Positions 44,595-53,555 of a stretch of 64,000 nt of DNA are shown piece after piece. The notes below the pieces were generated by a model, which ran no database searches, was not told the origin of the DNA, and saw only the letters and a list, made by a program, of their open reading frames with translations. The position numbers were made by a program, and so were the translations under genes. This stretch comes from Paractinoplanes polyasparticus (lineage in GTDB: Bacteria; Actinomycetota; Actinomycetes; Mycobacteriales; Micromonosporaceae), in the NCBI RefSeq assembly GCF_019710575.1, contig NZ_JAHWFK010000004.1:248001-312000 (forward strand), given 5' to 3'. Position 1 is the stretch's first letter; every line of letters starts with the position of its first letter.

Positions 44595-45335
44595 TCAGGC
44601 CGGGAGGCCGCCGACCTGGGTGTTGACCCAGGCGCGGATCGACGGCAGGTCGCCGTAGATGGACGGTGCGGTGGCGCAGGTGGAGCTGTTGTTGCCGGCC
44701 CGGCTGGTGACGCCGATCAGGTTCCAGCGGCCGCTCACCGTGCGGACCTGCGGGCCGCCCGAGTCGCCGTAGCAGGCGCCGGCCACGCCGCCGGTGTTGT
44801 TGGTGCAGATCTCGTACGCGGCGTCGATGCCGGCGCAGCGGCTGTCGGTCACGATCGACGTGTCGAGCTGGTGGGCCACGGTCGGCGCGGAACCGCAGCC
44901 GCGCGGGGCGCAGGTCTGGCCCCAGCCGATGATGCGGGTGGCGGTGCCGACAGCGCCCGACGTGGACGGGATGGGCGCGGGCGCGTAGCTGACCGACGAG
45001 GCGAGCTCGAACAGCTTCACGTCGATACGCGGGTGGCTGACCGCGCGCCGCACAGAGACGACGGTGCCGCCGCTGCTGCGGTTGATGCTTCCCACCCGTA
45101 CGGAGGAAGGGGTCGGGCAGTGTTTCGCGGTGACCACCCAGTTCGCCTTGATCAGCGAGCCGGTGCAGCCGGAGGTGTAGACCATGAACGGGTAGTTCTC
45201 GGTTGCCTGCTGACCGCCGACGACGTTGGTGCCGGGATCGCCGGTGGGCGCGGCAACCGCGGCGCCGGCCGGCGAGAGCAGGCCCGCGGCGAGCACAGCG
45301 GTGGCGGTGAGCAGAGTCCGGGCGAGGAGGCGCAT
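44595..45335 (-). CDS. secreted trypsin-like serine protease (S1 family)
   Basis: The 246-residue precursor has a signal peptide (MRLLARTLLTATAVLAAGLL, cut near AVAAP) and a short propeptide ending before VVGGQQATENYPF, the usual mature N-terminus. The catalytic triad is visible: His in VVTAKHC, Asp in HPRIDVKLFEL and Ser in CYGDSGGPQ. Three Cys pairs typical of Streptomyces trypsins are present. The ATG at 45333-45335 gives the best signal peptide; a further upstream ATG would add 30 residues without ribosome site. The residue at the base of the specificity pocket is not resolved here, so the cleavage preference is open. Confidence 0.9.
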   Translation of the reverse strand: MRLLARTLLTATAVLAAGLLSPAGAAVAAPTGDPGTNVVGGQQATENYPFMVYTSGCTGSLIKANWVVTAKHCPTPSSVRVGSINRSSGGTVVSVRRAVSHPRIDVKLFELASSVSYAPAPIPSTSGAVGTATRIIGWGQTCAPRGCGSAPTVAHQLDTSIVTDSRCAGIDAAYEICTNNTGGVAGACYGDSGGPQVRTVSGRWNLIGVTSRAGNNSSTCATAPSIYGDLPSIRAWVNTQVGGLPA

Positions 45336-45464
45336 GAGGGATCGTCCTGTCTGACCGGGAGCGGGATGACAACGGGCGGGTGGCCCGGCCACACGGTAAC
45401 CGTAAATAGACACAGGTCGATACATGCCAGCTGGGGCCTATCGCCACGTGATGGTGCGCCGCGG

Positions 45465-46067
45465 TCAGCCGAGCTCCAGCCGCATGACCACGCGCCGGGT
45501 GGTCGGCCGGCTGACCTCCCGGAAGCCGGCCGCCAGAAACGTGGTGCGGGAGCCGACGTTCATCTCGCCCCACGTCACGTTCTGCCCCGGCCGGGGAATC
45601 ATCGGATAGCCCTCGACCGCCTTCGCCCCGCGCTCACGCGCGTAGTCGGCAGCCGCCCGCGCCAGCGGCCGGGTGATTCCCCGCCCCCGATAGCCGGCCC
45701 GGACCGCGAAGCAGACGATCGCCCACACGTCCGGGTCCTCCGGGTCCTCGTTGCGCCCGGCCCACGGCACCGGCGAGCCCCGCAGCCGCCGGTACGCCAC
45801 ACGCGGCTCGACCGCGACCCAGCCCACCGGCTCACCGTCCAGATAGGCGACCAGGCCGCTGGTGTCCTCCGCCTCCGGATGCCCGCAGTCGGTCTCCTCC
45901 CGCAGCCGGTGCGCCCGCTCCTCGATCCCCGTGTCGAACCAGGCCCGGTCGCCCAGCTTGACCCGCTGGCACTGGCACTTCGCCGCACCCCCACGCCCGA
46001 ACACCGTCTGCAGGTCGTCCCAGCTCGCCTCGTTGGCCGGAATCACCGATACGTCGTTCTGCTCCAC
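45465..46067 (-). CDS. GNAT family N-acetyltransferase
   Basis: The 200-residue protein has the acetyl-CoA-binding core VWAIVCFAVRAGYRGRGITR with the R/Q-x-x-G-x-G/A loop RGRGIT, followed by the helix PLARAAADYARERGAKAVEG. The N-terminal part contains CQCQRVK and DCGHPEAED, giving extra Cys residues common to one actinomycete GNAT subgroup with unknown substrates. The GTG start at 46065-46067 is an inference: it is the last in-frame start before the domain and leaves 60 bases to the divergent HAD gene. Confidence 0.82.
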   Translation of the reverse strand: MEQNDVSVIPANEASWDDLQTVFGRGGAAKCQCQRVKLGDRAWFDTGIEERAHRLREETDCGHPEAEDTSGLVAYLDGEPVGWVAVEPRVAYRRLRGSPVPWAGRNEDPEDPDVWAIVCFAVRAGYRGRGITRPLARAAADYARERGAKAVEGYPMIPRPGQNVTWGEMNVGSRTTFLAAGFREVSRPTTRRVVMRLELG

Positions 46068-46127
46068 GGCGACGAAGCGTAGGCCCGGTTCCGGACGTTC
46101 CACGCCCGGAACCGCTAGCTTCCCGGT

Positions 46128-46829
46128 GTGGAAGCCGTGGTTTTCGACCTCCTCTACACGCTCGTCCACCCCGGCGGACCGGGCCGGATGAGATGGCTGG
46201 CCGAGATGCTCGGCGTCGACCGGGCGGCCCTGAAGGCGAGCTGGAACGAGTTCGAACCGGTGCTCGAGTCCGGCCGGGCCCCCGGTCCCGACCCCGAAAT
46301 CACCTGGCTGCGCGCCGTCACGAACGCGTCGGAGGCCGACCTGGCCCGCGCCGAAGCCGGCTGGGACAGGGACCGCCGCGAGGCCCTGCTGAACCCACCC
46401 CCGTCGTCGGTGGCGACGCTGACCGCGCTGCGCGAACGGGGCCTCAAGCTGGGCGTCCTGAGCAACACGCACGCCCTGGAACTGCGCGCCTGGCCCGAGT
46501 CGCCGCTGGCCCCGCTGGTCGACGTCGTCGCCCTCTCCCACGAGATCGGCCACTGCAAGCCCGACCGCGAGGCCTACGACCACGTGCTCGAGCGCCTCGG
46601 GGTGGCGGCGCGCTCGGCCACCTACGTCGGCGACGGCAGCAACAACGAACTGGCCGGCGCCCGCGCCGCCGGCTTCGCCCAGGTCGTCCTGGCCGAGCAG
46701 GCCGCCGCCGCAGCCGCGCCCGGCACGCTCCCCCGCCTGCGTGCTCAGGCCGACGTCGCGGTGGACTCACTGCCCGACGTCGTCACATTGGTGCGGGCGC
46801 GACGGGCGGGCGGGCCGTTCCGGGGGTAG
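46128..46829 (+). CDS. HAD-superfamily hydrolase-like protein
   Basis: The 233-residue protein has the HAD core: motif I VVFDLLYTLVHPG, motif II LGVLSNT, motif III Lys in IGHCKPDREAYDHV and motif IV TYVGDGSNNELAGARAAG. In motif I the usual second Asp (DxDxT) is Leu (D-L-L-Y-T), which removes the general acid expected of phosphatases, so the activity may be different (for example dehalogenase- or phosphonatase-like) or lost. The GTG start is taken at 46128. It is 9 bases before the exporter gene on the same strand. Confidence 0.85.
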   Translation: MEAVVFDLLYTLVHPGGPGRMRWLAEMLGVDRAALKASWNEFEPVLESGRAPGPDPEITWLRAVTNASEADLARAEAGWDRDRREALLNPPPSSVATLTALRERGLKLGVLSNTHALELRAWPESPLAPLVDVVALSHEIGHCKPDREAYDHVLERLGVAARSATYVGDGSNNELAGARAAGFAQVVLAEQAAAAAAPGTLPRLRAQADVAVDSLPDVVTLVRARRAGGPFRG

Positions 46830-46838
46830 AAAGCGTGG

Positions 46839-48254
46839 GTGCCTGATCTCAGTCCCCGCCGGCGTGCGCTCGTGCTGGCCATCTGTTGTCTCAGCCTGTT
46901 CATCGTGGGGCTGGACAACACCATCGTCAACATCGCGCTGCCGGCTCTGCGGGCCGACCTGGACACGTCGGTGTCGGGGCTGCAATGGGTGCTCGACGCC
47001 TACACGTTGGTGCTGGCCAGCCTGCTGATTCTCGCCGGCAGCACGGCCGACCGGGTGGGACGGCGGCGTACCTTTCAAACGGGTCTGGCCCTGTTCACCG
47101 TCGGCTCCCTGCTGTGCAGTGTGGCGCCGGGGCTGGGATGGCTGATCGTCTTCCGGATGATGCAGGCGGTCGGCGGGTCGATGCTCAACCCGGTGGCCAT
47201 GTCGATCATCACCAACACGTTCACCGAGCCGCGCGAGCGGGCCCGGGCCATCGGGGTGTGGGGCGGCGTGGTCGGGCTCAGCATGGCGCTCGGGCCGGTG
47301 CTGGGGGGCGTTCTGGTCGAGACGCTGGGGTGGCGCTCGATCTTCTGGATCAACGTGCCGGTCGGGATCACCGCCGTCGTGCTGACCGCGTTGTTCGTGC
47401 CCGAGTCGCGGGCGCCGCGGCCCCGCCGCATCGATCTGGTGGGACAGGCTCTGGTGCTGATCCTGCTGGCCTCCATCACGTACGGAATCATCGAGGGGCC
47501 CGGCGTGGGCTGGGGCTCGGCCGAGATCGTCGGCTGTTTCGTGCTGGGCGCGGCCGCGCTGGCCGGCCTGCTGCGGTACGAGCCCAGGCGCGCCGATCCG
47601 CTGCTCGACCTGCGCTTCTTCCGCAGCGTCCCGTTCAGCGGGGCCACCCTCATCGCCGTCTCGGCCTTCGCCGCGCTGGCCGGGTTCCTGTTCCTCAACA
47701 CGCTCTATCTGCAGGACGCCCGCGGGCTGTCGGCCCTGCACGCCGGGCTCCACACGCTGCCCATGGCCGCCATGACCGCAGTGTTCGCGCCGCTGTCGGG
47801 CCGGCTGGTCGCCGCCCGCGGCGCCCGGCTGCCGCTGATCCTCGCCGGGACCGCGATGACCCTGGCCGTCCTGCCGCTGACCCGCCTCACCACCACGACC
47901 CCGGACGCCGTGCTGATCGGCTGCTATCTGCTCTTCGGCATCGGGTTCGGGCTGGTCAACGCCCCGATCACGAACACCGCGGTCGCCGGCATGCCGCGGG
48001 CCCAGGCCGGGGTGGCGGCGGCCGTCGCGTCGACGTCGCGGCAGGTGGGCGGGTCGCTCGGCGTGGCGGTCATCGGGGCCGCGGTCGTGTCCGGCTTCGA
48101 CGGGTCGATGGCCACCGGTTTCGCCGCCGCCAGTCACGCCGGCTGGTGGATCATCGTCGGCTGCGGCTTCGCCGTGCTGACCCTGGGTGTGGTCACGACC
48201 GGGCGCCGGGCCCAGGCCACCGCCCAGCGGGTCGAGGACGCGGTCCCCGCATAG
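46839..48254 (+). CDS. DHA2 family (14-TMS) drug:H+ antiporter
   Basis: The 471-residue protein has about 14 hydrophobic segments. Motif D1 is IVGLDNTIVNIALPAL, motif A is GSTADRVGRRRTFQTG, and motif C (antiporter motif) is LSMALGPVLGGVLVETLGWR. WRSIFWINVPVG is typical of DHA2 exporters such as QacA or EmrB. It likely exports a drug or secondary metabolite. The GTG at 46839 starts VPDLSPRRRALVLAI. It is preceded closely by the HAD gene, so they may share a transcript. No regulator of TetR type is next to it. Confidence 0.9.
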   Translation: MPDLSPRRRALVLAICCLSLFIVGLDNTIVNIALPALRADLDTSVSGLQWVLDAYTLVLASLLILAGSTADRVGRRRTFQTGLALFTVGSLLCSVAPGLGWLIVFRMMQAVGGSMLNPVAMSIITNTFTEPRERARAIGVWGGVVGLSMALGPVLGGVLVETLGWRSIFWINVPVGITAVVLTALFVPESRAPRPRRIDLVGQALVLILLASITYGIIEGPGVGWGSAEIVGCFVLGAAALAGLLRYEPRRADPLLDLRFFRSVPFSGATLIAVSAFAALAGFLFLNTLYLQDARGLSALHAGLHTLPMAAMTAVFAPLSGRLVAARGARLPLILAGTAMTLAVLPLTRLTTTTPDAVLIGCYLLFGIGFGLVNAPITNTAVAGMPRAQAGVAAAVASTSRQVGGSLGVAVIGAAVVSGFDGSMATGFAAASHAGWWIIVGCGFAVLTLGVVTTGRRAQATAQRVEDAVPA

Positions 48255-48260
48255 AAGCCG

Positions 48261-49673
48261 TCAGACGGCCAGGCCGACGTATTTCGTCTCGAGGTACTCG
48301 TCGATGCCCTCGGCGCCGCCCTCGCGGCCGAAGCCGGAGGCTTTGACGCCGCCGAACGGCGCCGCCGGGTGCGACACGATGCCTTGGTTGACGCCGACCA
48401 TGCCGGCCTCGAGGGCCTCGCTGACCCGCACGGCCCTCGACAGGTCGCGCGTGAAGACGTACGCCACCAGGCCGTACTCGGTGTCGTTGGCCCGCGCCAC
48501 CGCCTCGTCCTCGTCGGCGAACGTGGCGATCGGCGCGACCGGGCCGAAGATCTCCTGCCGGTTCAGCTCCGCCTCCGCCGGCACGCCGGTGAGCACGGTC
48601 GGCGGGTAGTAGTAGCCCGCGCCGCCGGTCGGCGAGCCGCCGCACAGCACCTTCGCTCCGAGCCGGACCGCGTCGTCGACCAGCGCGGCCACTTTCGACC
48701 GGGCGCCGGCGTCGATGAGCGGACCGACGTCCTCCCCCACGCGCAGGGCGGCCATCCGGTCGGCGAACCGCGCGGTGAACTCGGCCGCCACCGACTCGTG
48801 CACCAGGAAACGGTTCGCCGCCGTGCAGGCCTGGCCCATGTTGCGCATCTTGGCCGCCATCGCGCCGTCCACCGCGGCGTCGAGGTCGGCGTCGGGGAAG
48901 ACCAGGAACGGCGCGTTGCCGCCGAGTTCCAGCGAGAGGCGCAGCAACTGCTCGGCCGCCTGCTCCATCAGCAGGCGCCCGACCGGGGTGGAGCCGGTGA
49001 AGCTGAGCTTGCGGGTGCGGGGGTCCCGCACGAGCGGTTCCACGACCTCGGCCGTACGCGTGGTGGGCACGACATTGAGAACGCCGGCCGGCAACCCCGC
49101 CTCGCGCAGCAGGTCGGCCAGGGCCAGCATGGTCAGCGGGGTCTGGGTGGCCGGCTTGACCACCATGGTGCAGCCGGCCGCCACCGCGGCGCCGATCTTG
49201 CGAGTGCCCATGGCCAGCGGAAAGTTCCACGGCGTGATCAGCAGGGCCGGGCCGACCGGCTGCCGCACGGTCAGCAGCCGGGTGGCGCCGTCCGGGGCGG
49301 TCGACCAGGTGCCCCCGGCCCGCACCGCCTCCTCGGCGAACCAGCGGAAGAACTCGGCGCCGTACGCGACCTCGCCGCGCGCTTCGGCGGGCGGCTTGCC
49401 CATCTCCGCCGTCATCAACGCCGCGAACTGCTCGCGCCGCTCGGTGAGCAGCTCGAACGCGGCGCGCAGGATCTCGCCGCGGGTGCGTGCCGGGGTGGCC
49501 GCCCACTGCCGCTGCGCCTCGTGTGCGGCGGTCAGCGCGGCCAGCCCGTCGGCCGGTGTCGCGTCGGCTGCCGAGGCCAGCACCTCTCCGGTGGCCGGGT
49601 TCTCGACGTCGACGGTCGCGCCGTCGCCCGAGTCGCGCCAGGCGCCGCCGATGAAGAGTCCCGTGTGCGTCAT
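48261..49673 (-). CDS. gabD: NAD(P)-dependent succinate-semialdehyde dehydrogenase-type aldehyde dehydrogenase
   Basis: The 470-residue enzyme shows all the aldehyde dehydrogenase hallmarks: LLITPWNFPLAMGTRKIGAA (Asn), VVKPATQTPL, LSFTGSTPVGR (NAD-binding), LELGGNAPF with the general-base Glu and MGQACTAANRF with the catalytic Cys. ETKYVGLAV is the C-terminal ending of the GabD group. It probably oxidises succinate semialdehyde to succinate in GABA use; a related aldehyde is possible. It is divergent from a LysR regulator 71 bases away. Convergent to the DHA2 exporter gene. Confidence 0.92.
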   Translation of the reverse strand: MTHTGLFIGGAWRDSGDGATVDVENPATGEVLASAADATPADGLAALTAAHEAQRQWAATPARTRGEILRAAFELLTERREQFAALMTAEMGKPPAEARGEVAYGAEFFRWFAEEAVRAGGTWSTAPDGATRLLTVRQPVGPALLITPWNFPLAMGTRKIGAAVAAGCTMVVKPATQTPLTMLALADLLREAGLPAGVLNVVPTTRTAEVVEPLVRDPRTRKLSFTGSTPVGRLLMEQAAEQLLRLSLELGGNAPFLVFPDADLDAAVDGAMAAKMRNMGQACTAANRFLVHESVAAEFTARFADRMAALRVGEDVGPLIDAGARSKVAALVDDAVRLGAKVLCGGSPTGGAGYYYPPTVLTGVPAEAELNRQEIFGPVAPIATFADEDEAVARANDTEYGLVAYVFTRDLSRAVRVSEALEAGMVGVNQGIVSHPAAPFGGVKASGFGREGGAEGIDEYLETKYVGLAV

Positions 49674-49744
49674 GCGTCCAGCCTCGGCAGCCGGATGCCA
49701 TGCTGTCCAATACTTGAAAAGCCGCGGAACGATGCTCGGGAGGC

Positions 49745-50614
49745 ATGGGCGTGGAGCTTCGACCGGTGCGCTACTTCGTGACGATCGCCGACGCCGGGTC
49801 AGTCACCGCGGCCGCGGCGGCGCTCCACCTCACCCAGCCCTCGATGTCCCGGCAGGTGCACCAGCTGGAACGGCAGCTGGGGATCGAGCTGTTCGTCCGC
49901 GACCGGGGCCCGTTCCGGCTGAGCGCGGCCGGCAGCGAGTTCCTGCCCGTCGCCCGGCGGCTGCTGGCCCAGGCCGAGAGGGCGTGGGAGACAGCGCGCG
50001 CCATCGCCGCCGGCCGCCTGCGACGGCTGACCATCTCAGCCCCCGGCACCACGCTGACCGACGTGGTGGCGCCGTTCCTGGCCACCCTCACCGCCGACGA
50101 CCCGATGCCCGCGGTGTGGGAGGAGGTGCCGGCATCGGTGTACGCGACGCTGAGCCGCGGGGCCGACCTGGCCATCGGGACGACCCCCTGGCCGTCCGAC
50201 CTCGAAGGCATGCCGCTGGCCGAGCTGCCGGTCTGGGCGTACGTGCGACCGGACGACCGGTGGGGCCGCCGCGAGACCGTCACGGTCGACGAGCTGGTGA
50301 CCCGCACGCTGCTGCTGCAGACCCGCGACTTCCACCCGCGGCGGGCCCTCGACCAGGCTCTGGCGGCGGCCGGACTGGCGTACGGCGAGTTCCACGAGTT
50401 CGCCACGGCCGAGGTGGCCCAGGCCGTGGCCGCCTCGGGCCGCGGGGTGGCGGTCGTCTCCGACGATCCCCGCTTCGGCCTGCGGCCGGTGGCGATCCAG
50501 GGCGTACGGATCAGCCTCTACGCCGCCTGGGAACCGCACCACCACGGCGCCGCCACCCTCGAGTCGATCGCCGAACGGCTACGGTCCTTCTGCGCCGGCC
50601 GCTACGGCCTCTGA
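49745..50614 (+). CDS. LysR family transcriptional regulator
   Basis: The 289-residue protein has the winged HTH at its N-terminus (LRPVRYFVTIADAGSVTAAA then HLTQPSMSRQVHQLERQLGI) and a periplasmic-binding-like effector domain. LysR proteins usually activate a divergent target with a small-molecule co-inducer. Here the target is most likely the aldehyde dehydrogenase gene, with the shared promoter in 49674-49744; candidate T-N11-A sites were not aligned. Downstream 50615-50761 contains only weak GC-rich hairpins. Confidence 0.93.
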   Translation: MGVELRPVRYFVTIADAGSVTAAAAALHLTQPSMSRQVHQLERQLGIELFVRDRGPFRLSAAGSEFLPVARRLLAQAERAWETARAIAAGRLRRLTISAPGTTLTDVVAPFLATLTADDPMPAVWEEVPASVYATLSRGADLAIGTTPWPSDLEGMPLAELPVWAYVRPDDRWGRRETVTVDELVTRTLLLQTRDFHPRRALDQALAAAGLAYGEFHEFATAEVAQAVAASGRGVAVVSDDPRFGLRPVAIQGVRISLYAAWEPHHHGAATLESIAERLRSFCAGRYGL

Positions 50615-50761
50615 GGAGCAGGACCGCCGTCACCGGGATCCGGCGCGCCGGTGATCGAACCGGACCGCGCCGGGCCGGACCGCGGTCAACGGAATCGTCA
50701 TCCGCCGGCGGTTCAGCCCTGAGCGCCGTGCTCGCTGCAGCAGCGGCGGGAATCCTGGGAC

Positions 50762-51787
50762 CTACTTCGGACGCGGCAGGAGTTCGAGCGTGGCTGCCTG
50801 CACCGCCGGGTCGCGCCACAGCACGCTGAGGCGGTCGTCCCCAATGCGGCCGGCGGCCTCCCGGACGGCGCCGGCGATCGTGCGCCCGCCCTCGAAGGAC
50901 GTGAGCACGGCCGGATGGATGTAGGAGGCGCGGGCAACAGCCGGGGTGTTGCCGAGCAGCCGGCTCGTGGCGCGAACCGCAGCCAGCTGCGGGGAGCGGG
51001 ACTTCTCGTCGTGCCGGGCGCCGCCGAGGGCCGCGGCCGCCAGCACGGTGCCGGCCCAGGTGCGAAACCGCCGGGCCGTCGCGTCGAGCCCGGTGTACGC
51101 GTGGATGAAAGCGTTGACGTGCGTGCTGTGCACCCGCTGCCAGCCCCCGTCCTCCCGGCTCCAGGCGAGGAAGGCCGGGTCGTCGTCCGGCCGCCGAAGC
51201 AGCCGCCGCGCCCACGGCGCCAGCACCGGGTCGGCCACCTCGACCACCCGATGCAGGTGCTCCTTGGCCGAGTAGTCGAACATGACCGTCTCACCGCTCA
51301 CGCGCACGTGGTGGCGCTGCAGGGTGGTCAGCCCGTACGTGTGGTTGTCGCGGGCGTAGCGCTCCGACCCGACCCGGAAGAACCCCAGGTCGAGCAGCCG
51401 CACGGCCGCGCTCAGCACGTGGTCCCGGTTTAGCTCACGCCGATGCGCCCCCAGACCGCGGCTGACGTGCTCCCGCAACGACGGCAGCGAAGCAGCAAAG
51501 CCCGGCACATGGGCGAACTTGTCACGCGACCGGCTCTCGATCCACCACGCCGCATAGCGATACTGCGTGCGCCCCGCGCTGTCGACGCCGACCGCCTGCA
51601 CCTTGGCTCCGGGATCGGCCGCGATCCACACGTCGCGCCAGGCCGGCGGCACGGCCAGCGCCCTGATGCGCGCGACCGCCTCGCCGTCGGTCACCGCCCG
51701 GCCGGCGTCGTCCACGTACGAAGAACCCTGACGCCGGTAGCCCGGCGGCCGGGGATGCTCGCTGATCACCCGCCCCACGGTAATCAC
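50762..51787 (-). CDS. poxvirus-type DNA topoisomerase IB
   Basis: The 341-residue protein has the catalytic core of bacterial topoisomerase IB: LDLGFFRVGSERYARDNHTY with an active-site Arg near 138, SAKEHLHRVVEV, TARRFRTWAGTVLAA with the second Arg near 242, and VARASYIHPAVL with the nucleophile Tyr289. It relaxes supercoils by nicking one strand. Bacterial TopIB is often an accessory enzyme with unclear role. The N-terminal segment is short (about 20 residues before the domain). It stands alone between the LysR gene and the haloperoxidase gene. Confidence 0.92.
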   Translation of the reverse strand: MITVGRVISEHPRPPGYRRQGSSYVDDAGRAVTDGEAVARIRALAVPPAWRDVWIAADPGAKVQAVGVDSAGRTQYRYAAWWIESRSRDKFAHVPGFAASLPSLREHVSRGLGAHRRELNRDHVLSAAVRLLDLGFFRVGSERYARDNHTYGLTTLQRHHVRVSGETVMFDYSAKEHLHRVVEVADPVLAPWARRLLRRPDDDPAFLAWSREDGGWQRVHSTHVNAFIHAYTGLDATARRFRTWAGTVLAAAALGGARHDEKSRSPQLAAVRATSRLLGNTPAVARASYIHPAVLTSFEGGRTIAGAVREAAGRIGDDRLSVLWRDPAVQAATLELLPRPK

Positions 51788-51941
51788 GGCGACCGGCGGC
51801 GGCCGGATCTTGAGACCGGCACCTCACCTCGACCGCGCCGATCCTCCGCGGAGGTACGGACTGGCCCGGTCGTGCCGGCGAATGCGCCACCCGTGCAGGC
51901 GTGAGTGGCGGTGTGGGTCGTAGGCCACTGAACGCGCGGCG

Positions 51942-51976
51942 TCCGGCCCGCCCGCACCGATGGCGGGCGGGCCGGA
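51942..51976 (-). terminator. stem-loop terminator before the haloperoxidase gene end
   Basis: A perfect 14-bp stem (TCCGGCCCGCCCGC at 51942-51955, complement at 51963-51976) with a 7-base loop sits 4 bases beyond the stop of the minus-strand haloperoxidase gene. The rest of 51788-51980 shows no gene. Confidence 0.78.
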
Positions 51977-51980
51977 TCGG

Positions 51981-53318
51981 TCAGCTCAGCCGGGCGAACG
52001 CCTGCCCCGCGACCGCGTCACCCGAGGACATTCCGAAGTCAGCGTCCCACTGGTAATGCACCCCCAGGTAGACGCGGCTCCGGGCGTTCTCGGCGGCGGC
52101 GGACGAGAACGACGTGTATGTCCGGTACTGCTGCTCGTTCGGGTCGACGCTGTCGACCCGGAAGGTGACGTTGTCGGTGCCGAAGTACCGCCTCATGACC
52201 CCGGCCCATGCGCCGGCCAGCGTGGCGTGCCCGGAGGTGTAGGCCGGGAAGGGCGGCGAGAACCGCACGCCGCTGCGGTTGACCGACAGAGGCTGCCAGT
52301 TCGGGTCGGCCACCGTGGCCGGGTTGCCGTCGGTGTCGGCCAGGCGGATCGCCGACTCCGGACGCCACAGGTCGATGGGGGTACGGAACTTGGCGTCCCA
52401 CGACACGATGGCGGCGTCGGCCATGGCCAGGGTGACCAGGGTGTAGAGCCGGGCGGCCTGGAAGGAGTCGAGGTTCCGTTCCAGGGCCAGGATCGACGTG
52501 TGGCGCAGCAGTTGGCCCGGCGGCTTGTAGGTGCCCGCGACGTCGTTGGCCCAGAAGAAGGCGATCTTCGTCTGCTCGGCGGTGCGCGTGGTGGAGTTGA
52601 CCGCGCCGAGCGACTTCACCTCGTTGACCTGCGCGGCGTACTGCGGACTGGCCAGCAACGCGGGCAGTGAGCTGAACCCGCCCGGCAGGGGCGGCCGGAA
52701 CTGGGTTCCCGAGCTCAGGGTGAACGGCGTAACCCCACCCCAGTTGGGCGTCGCCGCCGGACCGGATCCGGTCTGACGCCACTGGCCGGGCTCAGTGCCG
52801 TCGGCGTACGGGGTGTCGTCGTTCGAGTTGTCGTTCGCCCGGGCGGCCAGGATGCGCTGGGCCGCGGTGACCCCGACCGACGTGCTCCAACCCTCCGGGC
52901 CCGGGTTGCCGACCGGCTTGTACTTGGCCGCCTCGGCGTAGAAGGCAGTGAAGTCGACGGTCGGAAAGATTCGCGGCAGGACAGTTCGCGCCGCGGCATC
53001 GATGTTGGACACGACGTCGTAGTTGTAGTTCGGCTCGCGTGACACCCGCCCCAGGTAGGGGGTGGCGTTGCCCTGCAGCGAGACGACCGTGTCGTAGATC
53101 GCCGCGTTCAGCACGGCCGCCCAACGGGTGAGCGGGCCCGGGGCGAAATCGGTGCGGCTGAAGGCGTACCGCAGGGCTTCGTTCCACAGGATCACGTGGT
53201 CGGTACCGGCGGGAATCGCCCCGGCCGGGCCGGAACTCGCCAGCACGACCGCGGTGCTTCCGGTCGCGGCCGCGAGGCCGAGCGCGAGGGTGTTTCTCAG
53301 GACGGATCGTCGTTTCAC
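51981..53318 (-). CDS. exported vanadium-dependent haloperoxidase-like protein (PAP2 superfamily)
   Basis: The 445-residue protein has a Tat-like N-terminus (VKRRSVLRNTLALGLAAATG) and a mature part of the bacterial vanadium haloperoxidase group. The vanadate/phosphate pocket motifs are present: KFRTPIDLWRPESAIRL (Lys and Arg), PAYTSGHATLAGAWAG (S-G-H) and SRVYLGVHYQWDADFG (Arg and His). These enzymes oxidise halides with peroxide, or act as phosphatases if the pocket binds phosphate. The true reaction is not clear from sequence. The GTG at 53316-53318 has GGGGGA upstream. It is divergent from the M28 peptidase. Confidence 0.87.
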   Translation of the reverse strand: MKRRSVLRNTLALGLAAATGSTAVVLASSGPAGAIPAGTDHVILWNEALRYAFSRTDFAPGPLTRWAAVLNAAIYDTVVSLQGNATPYLGRVSREPNYNYDVVSNIDAAARTVLPRIFPTVDFTAFYAEAAKYKPVGNPGPEGWSTSVGVTAAQRILAARANDNSNDDTPYADGTEPGQWRQTGSGPAATPNWGGVTPFTLSSGTQFRPPLPGGFSSLPALLASPQYAAQVNEVKSLGAVNSTTRTAEQTKIAFFWANDVAGTYKPPGQLLRHTSILALERNLDSFQAARLYTLVTLAMADAAIVSWDAKFRTPIDLWRPESAIRLADTDGNPATVADPNWQPLSVNRSGVRFSPPFPAYTSGHATLAGAWAGVMRRYFGTDNVTFRVDSVDPNEQQYRTYTSFSSAAAENARSRVYLGVHYQWDADFGMSSGDAVAGQAFARLS

Positions 53319-53555
53319 CAGGGTCCCCCGTGAGCGATGGATGCACGGGGCCCCCCGGCCAGTCTTCCCCAGCCGGACCCCCGTACGGCTTCCCCCGATT
53401 CTTCGCATGCCCCGCCATCGACGTCAATGGATGCTTGATCCGGACGATGGCCGGAAGGTGGCAACGGATGGCTGAGTGACGGGTTCCGTGCGGACGGTGA
53501 CGGATCTAGGTTGCTGCATATTCAGGTCCACCGTTCGACCAGGGGAGAGCACATC

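Noticed and set aside
50630..50654. Terminator-like hairpin after the LysR gene
   Set aside because: The stem is only 7 bp (TCACCGG/CCGGTGA) and several alternative GC pairings compete; not strong enough to annotate.
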